Assembly: GCA_963666875.2 (NCBI GenBank) | Contig: CAXXPU010000014.1 | Location: forward strand, 248,001 to 312,000 | DNA length: 64,000 bases | Source: G963662655 sp963666875 | GTDB lineage: Bacteria > Cloacimonadota > Cloacimonadia > Cloacimonadales > JAIOQZ01 | Direction of reading: 5' to 3' | Part shown: one piece after another, positions 8,619 through 17,733 of the stretch | Position numbering within the stretch: position 1 is the first letter of the stretch | How the letters are laid out: every line of letters starts with the position of its first letter | Position numbers and translations under genes: made by a program | Notes under the pieces: model-generated | What the model was told of the DNA's origin: nothing | Database searches by the model: none | The model's input: only the letters and a program-made list of their open reading frames with translations

Positions 8619-11600
8619 ATGAAGAAGAATTGCCTCATACTTTTCCTAATAATTGCAGCTGTTGTTTACGCGGTTCCGGACAGGATCGATGGTATGAACG
8701 CTGGCAATACCTTCGAGTCGAAACATGCGGATATCACGGGTACTACTCTCGAATTCAATATCCCCGAACTGGAAATCGATGAACTGACGGTATCGGGAAA
8801 GACTTTCCAGCGATTCAATCTGGATTCGTATGGTCACACCATGAAGACGGGCTATCCCGAATTGCCATTGTTCACTTCGTTCGTGGCTATCCCCAATACC
8901 GGAAATGTCTCTCTCGAAATGACCATCCTGGATGAACAGGAATATCGGGATGTCGATATCTATCCGGCGCAGGAGATACGATTGGACGGCTCCGAGCCGG
9001 ACTTCTACATCGATCGCGGTTACTACGAGGGACGCAAGGAGTGGAATCAGCCGACTGTCCAGATCAGCGAACCGATGATCATGCGGGATGTCCGAATCGC
9101 GGCGGTAACCGTCAGCCCGATGCAATACGATCCGCAAACGAGGGAACTGCGCGTACTGAAACGTGTTGAACTGAACGTGCGTAACGAAGGCGGTGTCGGC
9201 GAGAACGAGCTGATCACCAATCGTAAAATCTCCCGAAGTTTCGAAAAAACCTATCGCTCCATTATTCCGAATTACGACGCACTCCGCGACGAGGATGCCG
9301 AATATCAGCAACGCAGCATGATTGTGGTTTATCCAGGCAACACGGCTATACAGGACTATGTGGATAGCTTCGTTGACTGGAAACGCACCAAAGGTTTCAA
9401 AGTGATTTCAGTATCGACGAGCGAGACCGGTTCTTCGAGTTCTTCGATCAAGAACTTCATTCAGGATCAGTACGACCAAATGCCCGATCCCCCGGAATAT
9501 GTGGTTCTTATCGGCGATGCGACAGGAACGCTCAGCGTTGCTACCTGGAGTGAGACCGTCAGCGGTTACGGAGGTGAAGGAGATTATCCATATACACTCC
9601 TTGCGGGTAACGACTACCTCCCGGAAATGTTTGTCGGTCGTATCTCGATAGCCGGTATCGATGATTTCCTGACCTACCTGTCGAAGATGAACATCGTCGA
9701 GCGCGAAGTCTATATGGACGAACCGGGCTTCTATCAGCGGAGTCTGCTCGTTGGCGACACATCCCCATCGGGGCTGTCCTGCGTCGTAACGAATAAATAT
9801 ATCAAGGAAATGACCCTTACATATTCGCCGGACCACACCTTTACCGAACTCTACAGCGGCGATCCGTCTCCCAATGAGATGAACAACGCCATGAACGCCG
9901 GTACCGTAATGTTCAACTATCGCGGTTACGCCGGGATGAGCGGATACGGCTCCTCTCACATCAATGAATTGACGAACGTGAACCAACTGGTCAATACGGT
10001 AATCAACACCTGCGGAACTGGATCTTTCACCAGTACCGCCAGAACGGAAGATTTTATCAGAGCCGGTACGTCGAATGCACCCACTGGTGCGATCTGCTCT
10101 ATCGGTATGGCGACGCTGGGAACCCACACACAGTTCAACAACACACTCACATCGGGAACCTTCGCCGGTATCTACGAATACGGTATGCGCACCATGGGAG
10201 AAGCGCTGGTTCGCGGCGAATTGCAAATGTATCAGACATATCATAACGTCAACTGGACACAGACACAGGCGTTCATCCACTGGTGCAACCTGATGGGTGA
10301 TCCCTCTGTCGATATCTGGGCAGGAATGCCGAAAGTGATGACGGCAGATTATCCTTTGGAGATACCCAAAGGTCAAAACTACATCGATGTTACGGTCATT
10401 GACGACCAATCCGATCCATTGGAGGAAGTCTGGGTCACAGCCCGTATGGGGAACGATGAACTGTTCGCATCGGATTACACCGATGAAAACGGTCATGTGA
10501 CCCTGCATTTCGACGTAATTGTATCCGGCGATGTCAATCTGACGATCACCAAGCCCGATTATCTGCCGATCCTCGGCGGTTTCGAGATTCTGACCACCGG
10601 CGACCTCGCGGTGTTCGGAACGGTGATCGACGACGACACGTCCGATGAATCAAACGGTAACGACGACGGCGAGCCGAACCCCGGCGAGACCATCGAGCTG
10701 ATCGTAAACCTGAAGAACTACGGAACCTCTCCTATCAACAACTTCTCGGCGACTCTCTCGACCGAGGACCCTTACATCGATATCACGGACGCGGAAGAAG
10801 ATTACGGTACGATCAACGCCAACGGTACCGCGCAGTGTGAAGACGACTTCGGCTTCTTCATCCATGAGGATGTCCCGGACAATCATGTCGCGGAATTCGT
10901 TTTAGCGATTCCGGATCAGGGAGACATCAAGTTCTGGATCCCGATTCGCGGCGTCGATCTGGATATCGTGGAATGGGACGTAGCCGATAATGGAAATGGC
11001 GCGCTCGATTCGGGTGAAACAACCACGTTCTACGTGACAGTAGTGAATAATGGGGCTGAGGAGATCGAGGCGGTCTATGCGGAACTCGAATCGAACAACC
11101 ATCTGGTGGAAGTTGAGGATTCGATTGCGTATTTCGGCGATATCCCCGTAGGCTCGAATGTGGAGTGCCTGACGGATGGATTCGTTATCACCGGTATGAC
11201 GCAATTGTTGAACGGCATGAGCATCGAGCTCGAGCTTCACCTTTACAACGATGCCGGATACAGCGAAATCGAAACTTTAATGCTTCCGATCGGGATTGTT
11301 ACCGTCGATGATCCGGTAGGGCCGGATGAATACGGCTATCTATGCTTCGACAGTGGCGATACTGGGCACTACCAAGCGCCTGAATACCAGTGGATCGAGA
11401 TCGATCCGTCGCTTGGCGGTAGCGGAAACAATACCGGTATCAGCGATACTGGACCCGAAGGTGAAGGAACAGGCGGTTCTGTGACGATCGATTTGCCGTT
11501 CATGTTCCGTTTCTATGGCGAGGCGGAAAGTGAGGTAACCATCTGCTCCAACGGCTGGATTACCTTCGGCGAGACAGAGCAGGTCACCTTCCGAAACTTC

Positions 11601-14048
11601 CCGATCCCGGGACCCATGGGTGTCAGTCCGATGATTGCAGCCTTCTGGGACGACCTCTATACGACCGGTGGCGGCGTCTATACTCATTACGATACAACGA
11701 ATAATTGCTTTATCATCGAGTGGTCGAACTGCCGGAACTCCGTCGGCAGCGCTACGGAAACCTTCGAGATCCTTCTCTACGACCCGGCATTCTATCCGAC
11801 TTCGACCGGTGACGGAGAAATCAAGATCCAGTACAAGACCTTCAACAACGTGGATTCGTCGAACCAGAATAGCGGAGCGCAGGGTAATTACTGCTCTGTC
11901 GGGATCGAGGATCGCACCGCTTTGCGTGGCGTGCACTACACATACAACGACGAGTATCCGACAGCGGCCCGTCCGCTTGAGAATGAGATGGCGATCCTGT
12001 TTACAGGAGTTCCTATCAGCCTTGAATATGCCTATATCACGCTTGGGGAGTTACTCCTCCATGACACCAACGGCAACAGTATTGTCGAGCCGGGCGAAAC
12101 CCTGAATCTCGGGATTGGACTGAACAATGTGGGAGAGGTCGATGCTACGGGCGTAACCGGCGTATTGTCATCATCGGATGAATACATCGAAATTCTGTCC
12201 AGCGCATCGAGCTATCCTGATATTGCCGGTAACCACGGCGAGATCAACAATACCTTCTACACAATACGGGTGAGTCCGGATATCCCCGATCAACACCTGA
12301 TCACGTTCCAGTTAGATGTAACCAGTTCGAACGACAGTTGGAATTTCAACCTATCGAGAAGAGCATATAAGCCGGAACTTGCGGTTTTGGCCTGCCTTCT
12401 GAACGACGAGGCTGGTAACGGAAACGGGAATGCCGATCCCGGTGAGGAATTCATATTCGCTTTGTCGCTGGTGAATCCCGGAATGGTCGGTGCAACGAAC
12501 GTAGTTGGAACGATCAGTTCGAGCAGCCCTTATCTGGATATCCTTACACCGGAGATGCGTTTCAGCACGATTCCATGCGCGGCGTCGATTCAGGTGCCGT
12601 TCCAGATGCAGCTTTCCAGCTCGACACCCGGTGAAACGGTGGTTCCGATGACACTCGAGGTGACTGCCGACAATATGGAGGAGATGGAATTCAACCTTGC
12701 CATTGGTGCCGGACTCGCAGCCGAAGTACTCGAAGAGCATTTCGACACCTGGCTTCCGGAGGGTTGGACGATCGATTCGCATTCGGAAAACTGGTCTCAA
12801 TCATTTTCCGACGCGGCCGGTGGGACTACGCCAGAAGCGAAACTCAACTGGTCACCACAATTCAATGGCATCTCACGGCTGATGACGTTCCCGATGAACC
12901 TCGTGGGTGCTACCAATGTGTCGGTTGACTTCAAACACATGGTCAATCACTTCAGTGGTGGGGGGTATAGCCTCGGCATGGCGGTTCGATCCGATAACTT
13001 CGACTGGACAACGCTGTGGGAAATCAGTCCCGGTGGCAGTATCGGACCCGAGGAGATAAACGTTCCTATCGCCCAGGAATACATCAACTCAGCAAATATT
13101 CAATTCTGCTGGTATCTCGATGGGGACTCGTACGATATCAACTACTGGTTTATTGACGATATCGTCCTCAATGCAATACTCGGTAACTCTGCGACAATAT
13201 CGGGGGTGGTAACGCTTGGAGAGGAATCGTACTCGGTGGAAGATGCAATTGTGAATGCAGATCTCTTCGCTGTTCATCCCGATTCAACTGGTGCATACAA
13301 ACTGTATGCTTCTCCAGGTGAATACAATGAACTGATAGCGTCACGAGAATTCTTCGAGTCGGCGTCCTATTCCAATCTCGAGCTTGAATTCGGCGATACG
13401 CTGGAGGACTACGACTTCAATCTTCCCTACTTCAGGCCACCGACAAGCCTCGGGCATGTCATGGAAGACGATACGATCGTTCTCCACTGGAACTACGATG
13501 AGGTTCGTGGAAGCAGAAAAGCCTCTCGCGGCTCCAGAGACGATCGGATCGATTTCAGTCACTTCAGTGTCTATCGACAGATCGCCGCCGGTGCTTTCAT
13601 GGAGATTGAGACCACCACAGAAATGACCTATTCCGAAGTGATCGACACCACGCGCGATCATCAGTACTACGTTCAAGCGATCTACACCACGGGCGTCAGC
13701 GATACGACCAACCATGTCACAAGCGCCGACTGGTTCCCGCACAATACGGATCCGGGAAGCGTTCCGGCGTACGTCAACAGTCTCGGGAAAAATTTCCCCA
13801 ATCCGTTCAATCCCGAGACGACGATTCACTTCTCGCTTGCCAACGACTCAAAGGCCGAACTGGTTATCTACAACGTGAAGGGCCAAAGGGTGAAAACGCT
13901 GGTGAACGACAAGCTGAAAGCCGGATCACATACGGTCCGCTGGCTTGGAAAGAACGACGTCGGCAAGAATGTATCGTCCGGTGTCTATTTCTATAAGCTC
14001 GAAGCAGGAGATTTCAGCTCCGTGCAGAAGATGCTGCTTCTGAAATAG
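8619..14048 (+). CDS. Giant secreted C25 (gingipain-type) protein with sorting domain
   Basis: A 1809-residue exported protein. Signal peptide 1-18; a gingipain-type propeptide (about 40-225); then a C25 fold (about 232-590) with VVLIGDATG, YTLLAGNDYLPEMFVGRIS and the Cys465 site INTCGTGSF. The position that is normally the catalytic His (Gly-His-Gly) reads NYRGYAG, with Tyr437, so activity is doubtful. After it come a Big-like domain, several DxxGNGNxxxxPGE repeats of the CARDB/COG1361 type, a Nidogen-like domain (about 925-1130), a jelly-roll domain with DSHSENWSQSF, a carboxypeptidase-regulatory-like module and a final FlgD-like sorting module (FPNPFNPETTIHFSL ... MLLLK). GGAG lies eight bases before the start. 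A paralogue of the same design is at 26033-31531. Confidence 0.93.
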   Translation: MKKNCLILFLIIAAVVYAVPDRIDGMNAGNTFESKHADITGTTLEFNIPELEIDELTVSGKTFQRFNLDSYGHTMKTGYPELPLFTSFVAIPNTGNVSLEMTILDEQEYRDVDIYPAQEIRLDGSEPDFYIDRGYYEGRKEWNQPTVQISEPMIMRDVRIAAVTVSPMQYDPQTRELRVLKRVELNVRNEGGVGENELITNRKISRSFEKTYRSIIPNYDALRDEDAEYQQRSMIVVYPGNTAIQDYVDSFVDWKRTKGFKVISVSTSETGSSSSSIKNFIQDQYDQMPDPPEYVVLIGDATGTLSVATWSETVSGYGGEGDYPYTLLAGNDYLPEMFVGRISIAGIDDFLTYLSKMNIVEREVYMDEPGFYQRSLLVGDTSPSGLSCVVTNKYIKEMTLTYSPDHTFTELYSGDPSPNEMNNAMNAGTVMFNYRGYAGMSGYGSSHINELTNVNQLVNTVINTCGTGSFTSTARTEDFIRAGTSNAPTGAICSIGMATLGTHTQFNNTLTSGTFAGIYEYGMRTMGEALVRGELQMYQTYHNVNWTQTQAFIHWCNLMGDPSVDIWAGMPKVMTADYPLEIPKGQNYIDVTVIDDQSDPLEEVWVTARMGNDELFASDYTDENGHVTLHFDVIVSGDVNLTITKPDYLPILGGFEILTTGDLAVFGTVIDDDTSDESNGNDDGEPNPGETIELIVNLKNYGTSPINNFSATLSTEDPYIDITDAEEDYGTINANGTAQCEDDFGFFIHEDVPDNHVAEFVLAIPDQGDIKFWIPIRGVDLDIVEWDVADNGNGALDSGETTTFYVTVVNNGAEEIEAVYAELESNNHLVEVEDSIAYFGDIPVGSNVECLTDGFVITGMTQLLNGMSIELELHLYNDAGYSEIETLMLPIGIVTVDDPVGPDEYGYLCFDSGDTGHYQAPEYQWIEIDPSLGGSGNNTGISDTGPEGEGTGGSVTIDLPFMFRFYGEAESEVTICSNGWITFGETEQVTFRNFPIPGPMGVSPMIAAFWDDLYTTGGGVYTHYDTTNNCFIIEWSNCRNSVGSATETFEILLYDPAFYPTSTGDGEIKIQYKTFNNVDSSNQNSGAQGNYCSVGIEDRTALRGVHYTYNDEYPTAARPLENEMAILFTGVPISLEYAYITLGELLLHDTNGNSIVEPGETLNLGIGLNNVGEVDATGVTGVLSSSDEYIEILSSASSYPDIAGNHGEINNTFYTIRVSPDIPDQHLITFQLDVTSSNDSWNFNLSRRAYKPELAVLACLLNDEAGNGNGNADPGEEFIFALSLVNPGMVGATNVVGTISSSSPYLDILTPEMRFSTIPCAASIQVPFQMQLSSSTPGETVVPMTLEVTADNMEEMEFNLAIGAGLAAEVLEEHFDTWLPEGWTIDSHSENWSQSFSDAAGGTTPEAKLNWSPQFNGISRLMTFPMNLVGATNVSVDFKHMVNHFSGGGYSLGMAVRSDNFDWTTLWEISPGGSIGPEEINVPIAQEYINSANIQFCWYLDGDSYDINYWFIDDIVLNAILGNSATISGVVTLGEESYSVEDAIVNADLFAVHPDSTGAYKLYASPGEYNELIASREFFESASYSNLELEFGDTLEDYDFNLPYFRPPTSLGHVMEDDTIVLHWNYDEVRGSRKASRGSRDDRIDFSHFSVYRQIAAGAFMEIETTTEMTYSEVIDTTRDHQYYVQAIYTTGVSDTTNHVTSADWFPHNTDPGSVPAYVNSLGKNFPNPFNPETTIHFSLANDSKAELVIYNVKGQRVKTLVNDKLKAGSHTVRWLGKNDVGKNVSSGVYFYKLEAGDFSSVQKMLLLK

Positions 14049-14107
14049 TGACAAATGTCCCCCCAGTTGCTACGTTGGTTTAGTAGCGTCTGCATAAGGG
14101 GGAAACG

Positions 14108-14287
14108 ATGCATCAGCGAGATAAAGCGCTAAGGCGCTATGAGTTAAAGAGTTATGAGGGAGAGTTCTTGTATGAGTTGCAGAATTCATACGAACTCTCC
14201 CCTCGATTAAGCGAACAAATCCTTCAGACAGCCAAGTCCATTCTTTATCGATCCGGTACCGTCTATCCCGGTGTCGTTCCTTTATAG
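14108..14287 (+). CDS. Small ORF (59 codons), possibly a gene remnant beside the IS630 element
   Basis: An open frame from ATG at 14108 to TAG at 14285-14287, with a GGGGG stretch six bases upstream. The product is basic and helical (MHQRDKALRRYELKSY ... LSPRLSEQILQTAKSILY). The LSPRLSEQI pattern recalls the N-terminal helix of some uncharacterised transposon-linked proteins (DUF1670-like), but I am not sure of this. It ends just before the IS630-type promoter, so it could be the head of a gene cut by that insertion. A strong hairpin lies inside the frame (14158-14201), which argues for caution. Confidence 0.35.
   Translation: MHQRDKALRRYELKSYEGEFLYELQNSYELSPRLSEQILQTAKSILYRSGTVYPGVVPL
14158..14201. 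repeat. Strong 16-bp hairpin upstream of the IS630 element
   Basis: GGGAGAGTTC (14158-14167) pairs with GAACTCTCCC (14192-14201). After a two-base bulge, GTATGA (14170-14175) pairs with TCATAC (14186-14191), leaving a ten-base loop. It has no T-run, so it is not a classic terminator. It could be an element end or an RNA structure blocking read-through. Confidence 0.6.
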
Positions 14288-14297
14288 AAAATAACGC

Positions 14298-14325
14298 TTG
14301 ACATGTCGTATGGGGGTTGTACATT
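14298..14325 (+). promoter_or_regulatory. Promoter of the IS630-type transposase
   Basis: TTGACA (14298-14303), a 16-base spacer and TACATT (14320-14325), ending six bases before the ATG at 14332. The message would be nearly leaderless. Confidence 0.55.
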
Positions 14326-14331
14326 TGCACC

Positions 14332-14697
14332 ATGAAGATATCAACAAGCGAATTACGCAAAAAAGCACTTACTGCCTACGAGCATGGCAAGGGGACACAA
14401 TCGGAAATTGCCGATTTGTTCGGAATAAGTTCCCGCACCTTCCAGCGATGGTACAGGCAGTATAAAAGCGATCGCACAACCGCTCCCAACCCTCGAGGCC
14501 ACCGAGTAGCGATTTATACTAGTGAGGCCTTGAAAGAATTGGATGAACTCATCCAAAATAAACCGGATGCAACACTTGAGGAGTTGCGTAGTGCTACGGG
14601 TAAGGACTGTTCGATCATGTCGGTGCACAGAGCTGTGATCAAACTTGGTTACAGCGTAAAAAAAAACTCTACTCGCCAGCGAACAAAAGAGAAATAG
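14332..14697 (+). CDS. IS630-family transposase, N-terminal frame (HTH)
   Basis: The first 121 residues of an IS630-type transposase. It has a helix-turn-helix (KGTQSEIADLFGISSRTFQRWYRQY), a DATLEELRSATG linker, and a second helix-turn-helix ending VHRAVIKLGYSVKK. The start at 14332 is ATG; an upstream TTG is less likely. At 14658-14666 a run of nine A ends the useful frame. The zero frame then stops at 14697, while the +1 frame continues without a stop into the catalytic half (KK-TLLASEQKRNSIAQARSQW...). One A too many, or programmed slippage on the A-run, explains this. Confidence 0.85.
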   Translation: MKISTSELRKKALTAYEHGKGTQSEIADLFGISSRTFQRWYRQYKSDRTTAPNPRGHRVAIYTSEALKELDELIQNKPDATLEELRSATGKDCSIMSVHRAVIKLGYSVKKNSTRQRTKEK

Positions 14698-14740
14698 CAT
14701 AGCCCAAGCCCGTAGCCAGTGGCAGGAGTTTCAGGAGAAG

Positions 14741-15334
14741 TTGGATTGCCGTCAGCTTGTCTTCGTCGACGAATCTTCGGTTAAAACAAACATGACACGC
14801 CGATATGGAAGAGCACGAAGAGGCCAGCGAGTTAAGTCTTATACACCCCACGGGCACTGGAACACCACGACAATGATTGGTTCTATAAGGCTTGATGGGA
14901 CAACAACTTGTATGGCAGTAAACGGATCAACCAATGCTGAGGTATGGCGAGAGTATATACGCCAGGTTCTTTGCCCGTCATTGAAGCAAGGAGATGTGGT
15001 CATTGCAGACAATTTAAGTGCCCACAAAGATATACTGGCCAGAGATCTGATTGAAGCTTGCAGCGCCAGACTGGAATTTCTTCCCCCATGCAGTCCGGAT
15101 CTAAATCCAATCGAAAAGATGTGGAGCAAAATCAAGGCATACCTGAGAGGAGTCGAGGCACGTACATTTTACACATTGATAGAAGCAATTGGACAGGCAT
15201 TTGATTTCGTCGTAAACAGTGACGCAGAGGGCTATTTTTTTCATGTGGATATAGACTTCTCAATCGTGAAAGACTCTATTTGTTTTAGCCATAATATTCC
15301 TGATTGTAAAAGCGCTTGTCGGCAAGAAAGATAA
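14741..15334 (+). CDS. IS630-family transposase, C-terminal frame (DDE domain)
   Basis: The catalytic half of the transposase. It carries the DDE signature: Asp in VFVDESSVKTNM, Asp in VIADNLSAHK, and Glu in LPPCSPDLNPIEKMWSK. The frame is open back to about 14660, where it joins the N-terminal frame across a run of nine A, so the ATG at 14741 is probably not used as an independent start. The natural C-terminus of this family is near GYFFHVD; about 25 further residues look like run-on. Whether the element still moves depends on slippage at the A-run. Confidence 0.85.
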   Translation: MDCRQLVFVDESSVKTNMTRRYGRARRGQRVKSYTPHGHWNTTTMIGSIRLDGTTTCMAVNGSTNAEVWREYIRQVLCPSLKQGDVVIADNLSAHKDILARDLIEACSARLEFLPPCSPDLNPIEKMWSKIKAYLRGVEARTFYTLIEAIGQAFDFVVNSDAEGYFFHVDIDFSIVKDSICFSHNIPDCKSACRQER

Positions 15335-15502
15335 TAAGCCAATTAATCAACAGCAACACCAAGACGATGCTCCCACTCACTGGCTTGTCGAGTCGGTTAC
15401 GGATGTACAAACAGAGAAAAGGCGGTGATCAGTTTTATAATTTATCGAGAGCGCCAGTTATCAAGCACGGGAGAGCCATTGCAGGCCCTCCCATGTTCAA
15501 TC

Positions 15503-17119
15503 TCATTTCCTGTTGAAGAATACAGCGTTCTTATTCCTTGTATCCACAAAAGGTGTCTGTACGCTTCCGTAAGCACGACCCAGGAACAGGTTGATGTTAC
15601 GATCGAGGTAATCGATCAGCTCGTCGAAGGTGACCCTGTTATCCTGATACATCTTTTCGTATTCCTCGCCGTTGAGCGCTTTGATGAGATAGTAGGAGAA
15701 AAGGGTATATGCCAAATCGCCCTGCTGCATATATATATTACTCGACTCGTTGGGTGAGCAGGCGTACAGCGCAGTCCACTCGATCTTTGAATTGGACCAG
15801 GAGGGTAAGCGCGAGACTTTTTTAATTCCGGCCGTGTAATTTTTCCGCAAACGATTACCATTGTAATCCGTCTCGCTCAAACACGTATCGAAGATAATGA
15901 AGATCCGCTTCACCGGCAGTTCCTGAAGATCATCGAAAAGCTCCTGATAGGTGTAAGTCTCCGACTCGGTGATCTGCAGCTTGTTGGCATCGGACGGTAG
16001 AATCGTATATTTCGTTCCGTTGAAGACGGAACACCCGTGCCCCGCCACGTAGATATACACGGTATCGGCCTCCACGTTTTCGCACATCATGGGTAGCGTA
16101 TGGGTGAATAGAACTTTCAGATCCGTGCGTGTGTACATTTTATTGGGATCGGCTCGCAGAATGATGTTCTGGTAGTTTATACCGAAACGTGTCTGAAAGA
16201 GTTTGTGCATGGCGTTTGCGCCACAGGTGGTTTCGGGAAGGTCGGCAAAGGAGCTGTCGTTGTATTTGTTGATACCGAGACACAGCCCGACGCTCTTGCT
16301 GCCGCTTTTGGTTACAAGTTCTGACGTGTTTTCGTCGATCGGTCTCTTAAGCGTGAATAGCGTATCTCCGCCGGGGATGGTATAACGCCGACTCATTATA
16401 TCGTCGATGTCACTACGGATGATTTTAACGAATCGCTTATCCGGGCGATTCTCGAGCCTGGACAGGATGTTGTACGATGTGGTAAGGAAGTCGAACCTTT
16501 CGTATTTTCTGGGCAGATAATCTGCATAGATCCAGTGGCGGATGTAGTCTTGCAGCCAGTCGAGTTCATCGTACGAGATATCGATAATATTCAGGAGTTT
16601 GTCTATGACCAGATCCCATTCTGTATTGGATGTCAACCTCATACCCGTCTGACAGAATTTCTTCGCCCGGTAAACTGCTTCAAGCATCTGATCCCATTCT
16701 TCCCAATCCAGGTCGTCGAAGTTCTCGAATGCAGGCAAGAGGTAGAGGTTAGCCCAGGCAGCTCGATTGCACACCTGTGGGGTGTAATAGTTGTTTCGCC
16801 AAAGATTTCCTCCGCGTCCGTTTTCCGTCTGGCGAAGATAGAATACTCCAAACTGAACGATTCTATCGAACGCGCTGTAATCGATGGTGAGCGGGTTTTT
16901 ATAATTGGATTTGTCATAGTACTCGATTGCGCCTTGCCAGTAATCCTCCATTTGTGTATAGCAGTTTTCCGGTGTTTCTGCATCTACGTTCAGATGCATA
17001 TCGCTGAATACGGACACGCTTCGCTTTGGCGGATAAACGCTCCTGATATCGACATGCTTTGTCGAGCAGGAGGTCAACAGTATGCAGCACGCGGCGATCA
17101 TGACGATTGTGTACTTCAT
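15503..17119 (-). CDS. Caspase-like (peptidase C14) lipoprotein
   Basis: A 538-residue lipoprotein with a C-terminal caspase-type protease domain. The signal is MKYTIVMIAACCILLTSC, lipid Cys18. Residues 45-260 are helical with many aromatic residues and unknown in function; they may sense or bind a partner. The caspase domain starts near 275 (SVGLCLGINKYND) and has the catalytic pair His361 (YVAGHGCSV) and Cys413 (IIFDTCLSE). This clan cuts after Arg/Lys or Asp in single, regulated steps. It is the last gene of a minus-strand operon and overlaps the preceding lipoprotein gene by four bases (ATGA). The outward location of a caspase-like enzyme next to a trypsin-like one suggests an envelope proteolytic cascade; that is inference. 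Confidence 0.88.
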   Translation of the reverse strand: MKYTIVMIAACCILLTSCSTKHVDIRSVYPPKRSVSVFSDMHLNVDAETPENCYTQMEDYWQGAIEYYDKSNYKNPLTIDYSAFDRIVQFGVFYLRQTENGRGGNLWRNNYYTPQVCNRAAWANLYLLPAFENFDDLDWEEWDQMLEAVYRAKKFCQTGMRLTSNTEWDLVIDKLLNIIDISYDELDWLQDYIRHWIYADYLPRKYERFDFLTTSYNILSRLENRPDKRFVKIIRSDIDDIMSRRYTIPGGDTLFTLKRPIDENTSELVTKSGSKSVGLCLGINKYNDSSFADLPETTCGANAMHKLFQTRFGINYQNIILRADPNKMYTRTDLKVLFTHTLPMMCENVEADTVYIYVAGHGCSVFNGTKYTILPSDANKLQITESETYTYQELFDDLQELPVKRIFIIFDTCLSETDYNGNRLRKNYTAGIKKVSRLPSWSNSKIEWTALYACSPNESSNIYMQQGDLAYTLFSYYLIKALNGEEYEKMYQDNRVTFDELIDYLDRNINLFLGRAYGSVQTPFVDTRNKNAVFFNRK

Positions 17120-17730
17120 AATCCAAGCTCCTTCTTGAAATCGTATGTCCTCAGCAGCGCGATATCGAATTCATCGAACCAGAGCGTGTGCTGTTTCTGG
17201 AAGCGACCGAATTCGAGGATGAAGTAGTCCTCGGATACCCCGCCTGTAACTGCTTTTATCTTCGTCTTCAGCAGACCGATGAAATCACGAAATTCGTCGG
17301 TATTCTTCGAGCCTGATTCCAGAACGGTCGAGAGAAACCGGAACAACTGCGGATCAAACCGGACTTCGTTGTATTTCAGCACATCGAGCGCTTCCTTGAT
17401 ATACAAATTCTGATCATAGATCGATTCGAGAGACTTCGTCACTGTTTCATTGTAGCGAAGTAGCGTCGCCATGAACATGCGATTGAAATACTCCGAATTC
17501 AAAGTAGATGCGAAAAGCTTTTCCTGAACCCGGCAATGGAAGAGGCATTTGGCGTAATCCTGCTCGGTCAGTGCAAGTCTCTGAGATTTTACCGATTTTC
17601 GAGCGCTATAGCTCGATAGATTCGTGTTCGAGTCTTTTCCAACAGCGCCGCCCGTCTCATGAACACTGTAGGATACGCATCCGGTGAGTAACGAGATAGC
17701 CAAAAGGACCATCATGAAATATCGATGCAT
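17116..17730 (-). CDS. Lipoprotein of the caspase-trypsin operon, unknown family
   Basis: A 204-residue lipoprotein (MHRYFMMVLLAISLLTGC, lipid Cys18). The mature part is helical, with SKNTDEFRDFIGLLK and a Phe/Arg-rich end (YFILEFGRFQKQHTLWFDEFD). It contains a CLFHC pair (two Cys three apart). I do not recognise the family. It overlaps the caspase gene by four bases and starts three bases after the trypsin-like gene stops, so translation is probably coupled. A role as partner, inhibitor or substrate of the two proteases is possible but untested. Confidence 0.75.
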   Translation of the reverse strand: MHRYFMMVLLAISLLTGCVSYSVHETGGAVGKDSNTNLSSYSARKSVKSQRLALTEQDYAKCLFHCRVQEKLFASTLNSEYFNRMFMATLLRYNETVTKSLESIYDQNLYIKEALDVLKYNEVRFDPQLFRFLSTVLESGSKNTDEFRDFIGLLKTKIKAVTGGVSEDYFILEFGRFQKQHTLWFDEFDIALLRTYDFKKELGL

Positions 17731-17733
17731 CAG

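Larger units (their letters stand above)
14298..15334 (+). mobile_element. IS630/Tc1-mariner-type insertion sequence (ends not resolved)
   Basis: Two consecutive frames encode the helix-turn-helix half and the DDE half of an IS630-family transposase. I could not find convincing terminal inverted repeats or a TA duplication, so the limits given are only those of the promoter and coding parts. The element lies between the giant C25 gene and the caspase operon. Confidence 0.75.

Noticed and set aside
15270..15429. Short plus-strand frame ending WLVESVTDVQTEKRR as a gene
   Set aside because: No start codon or ribosome site; too short to support more than a possible remnant after the IS630 element.
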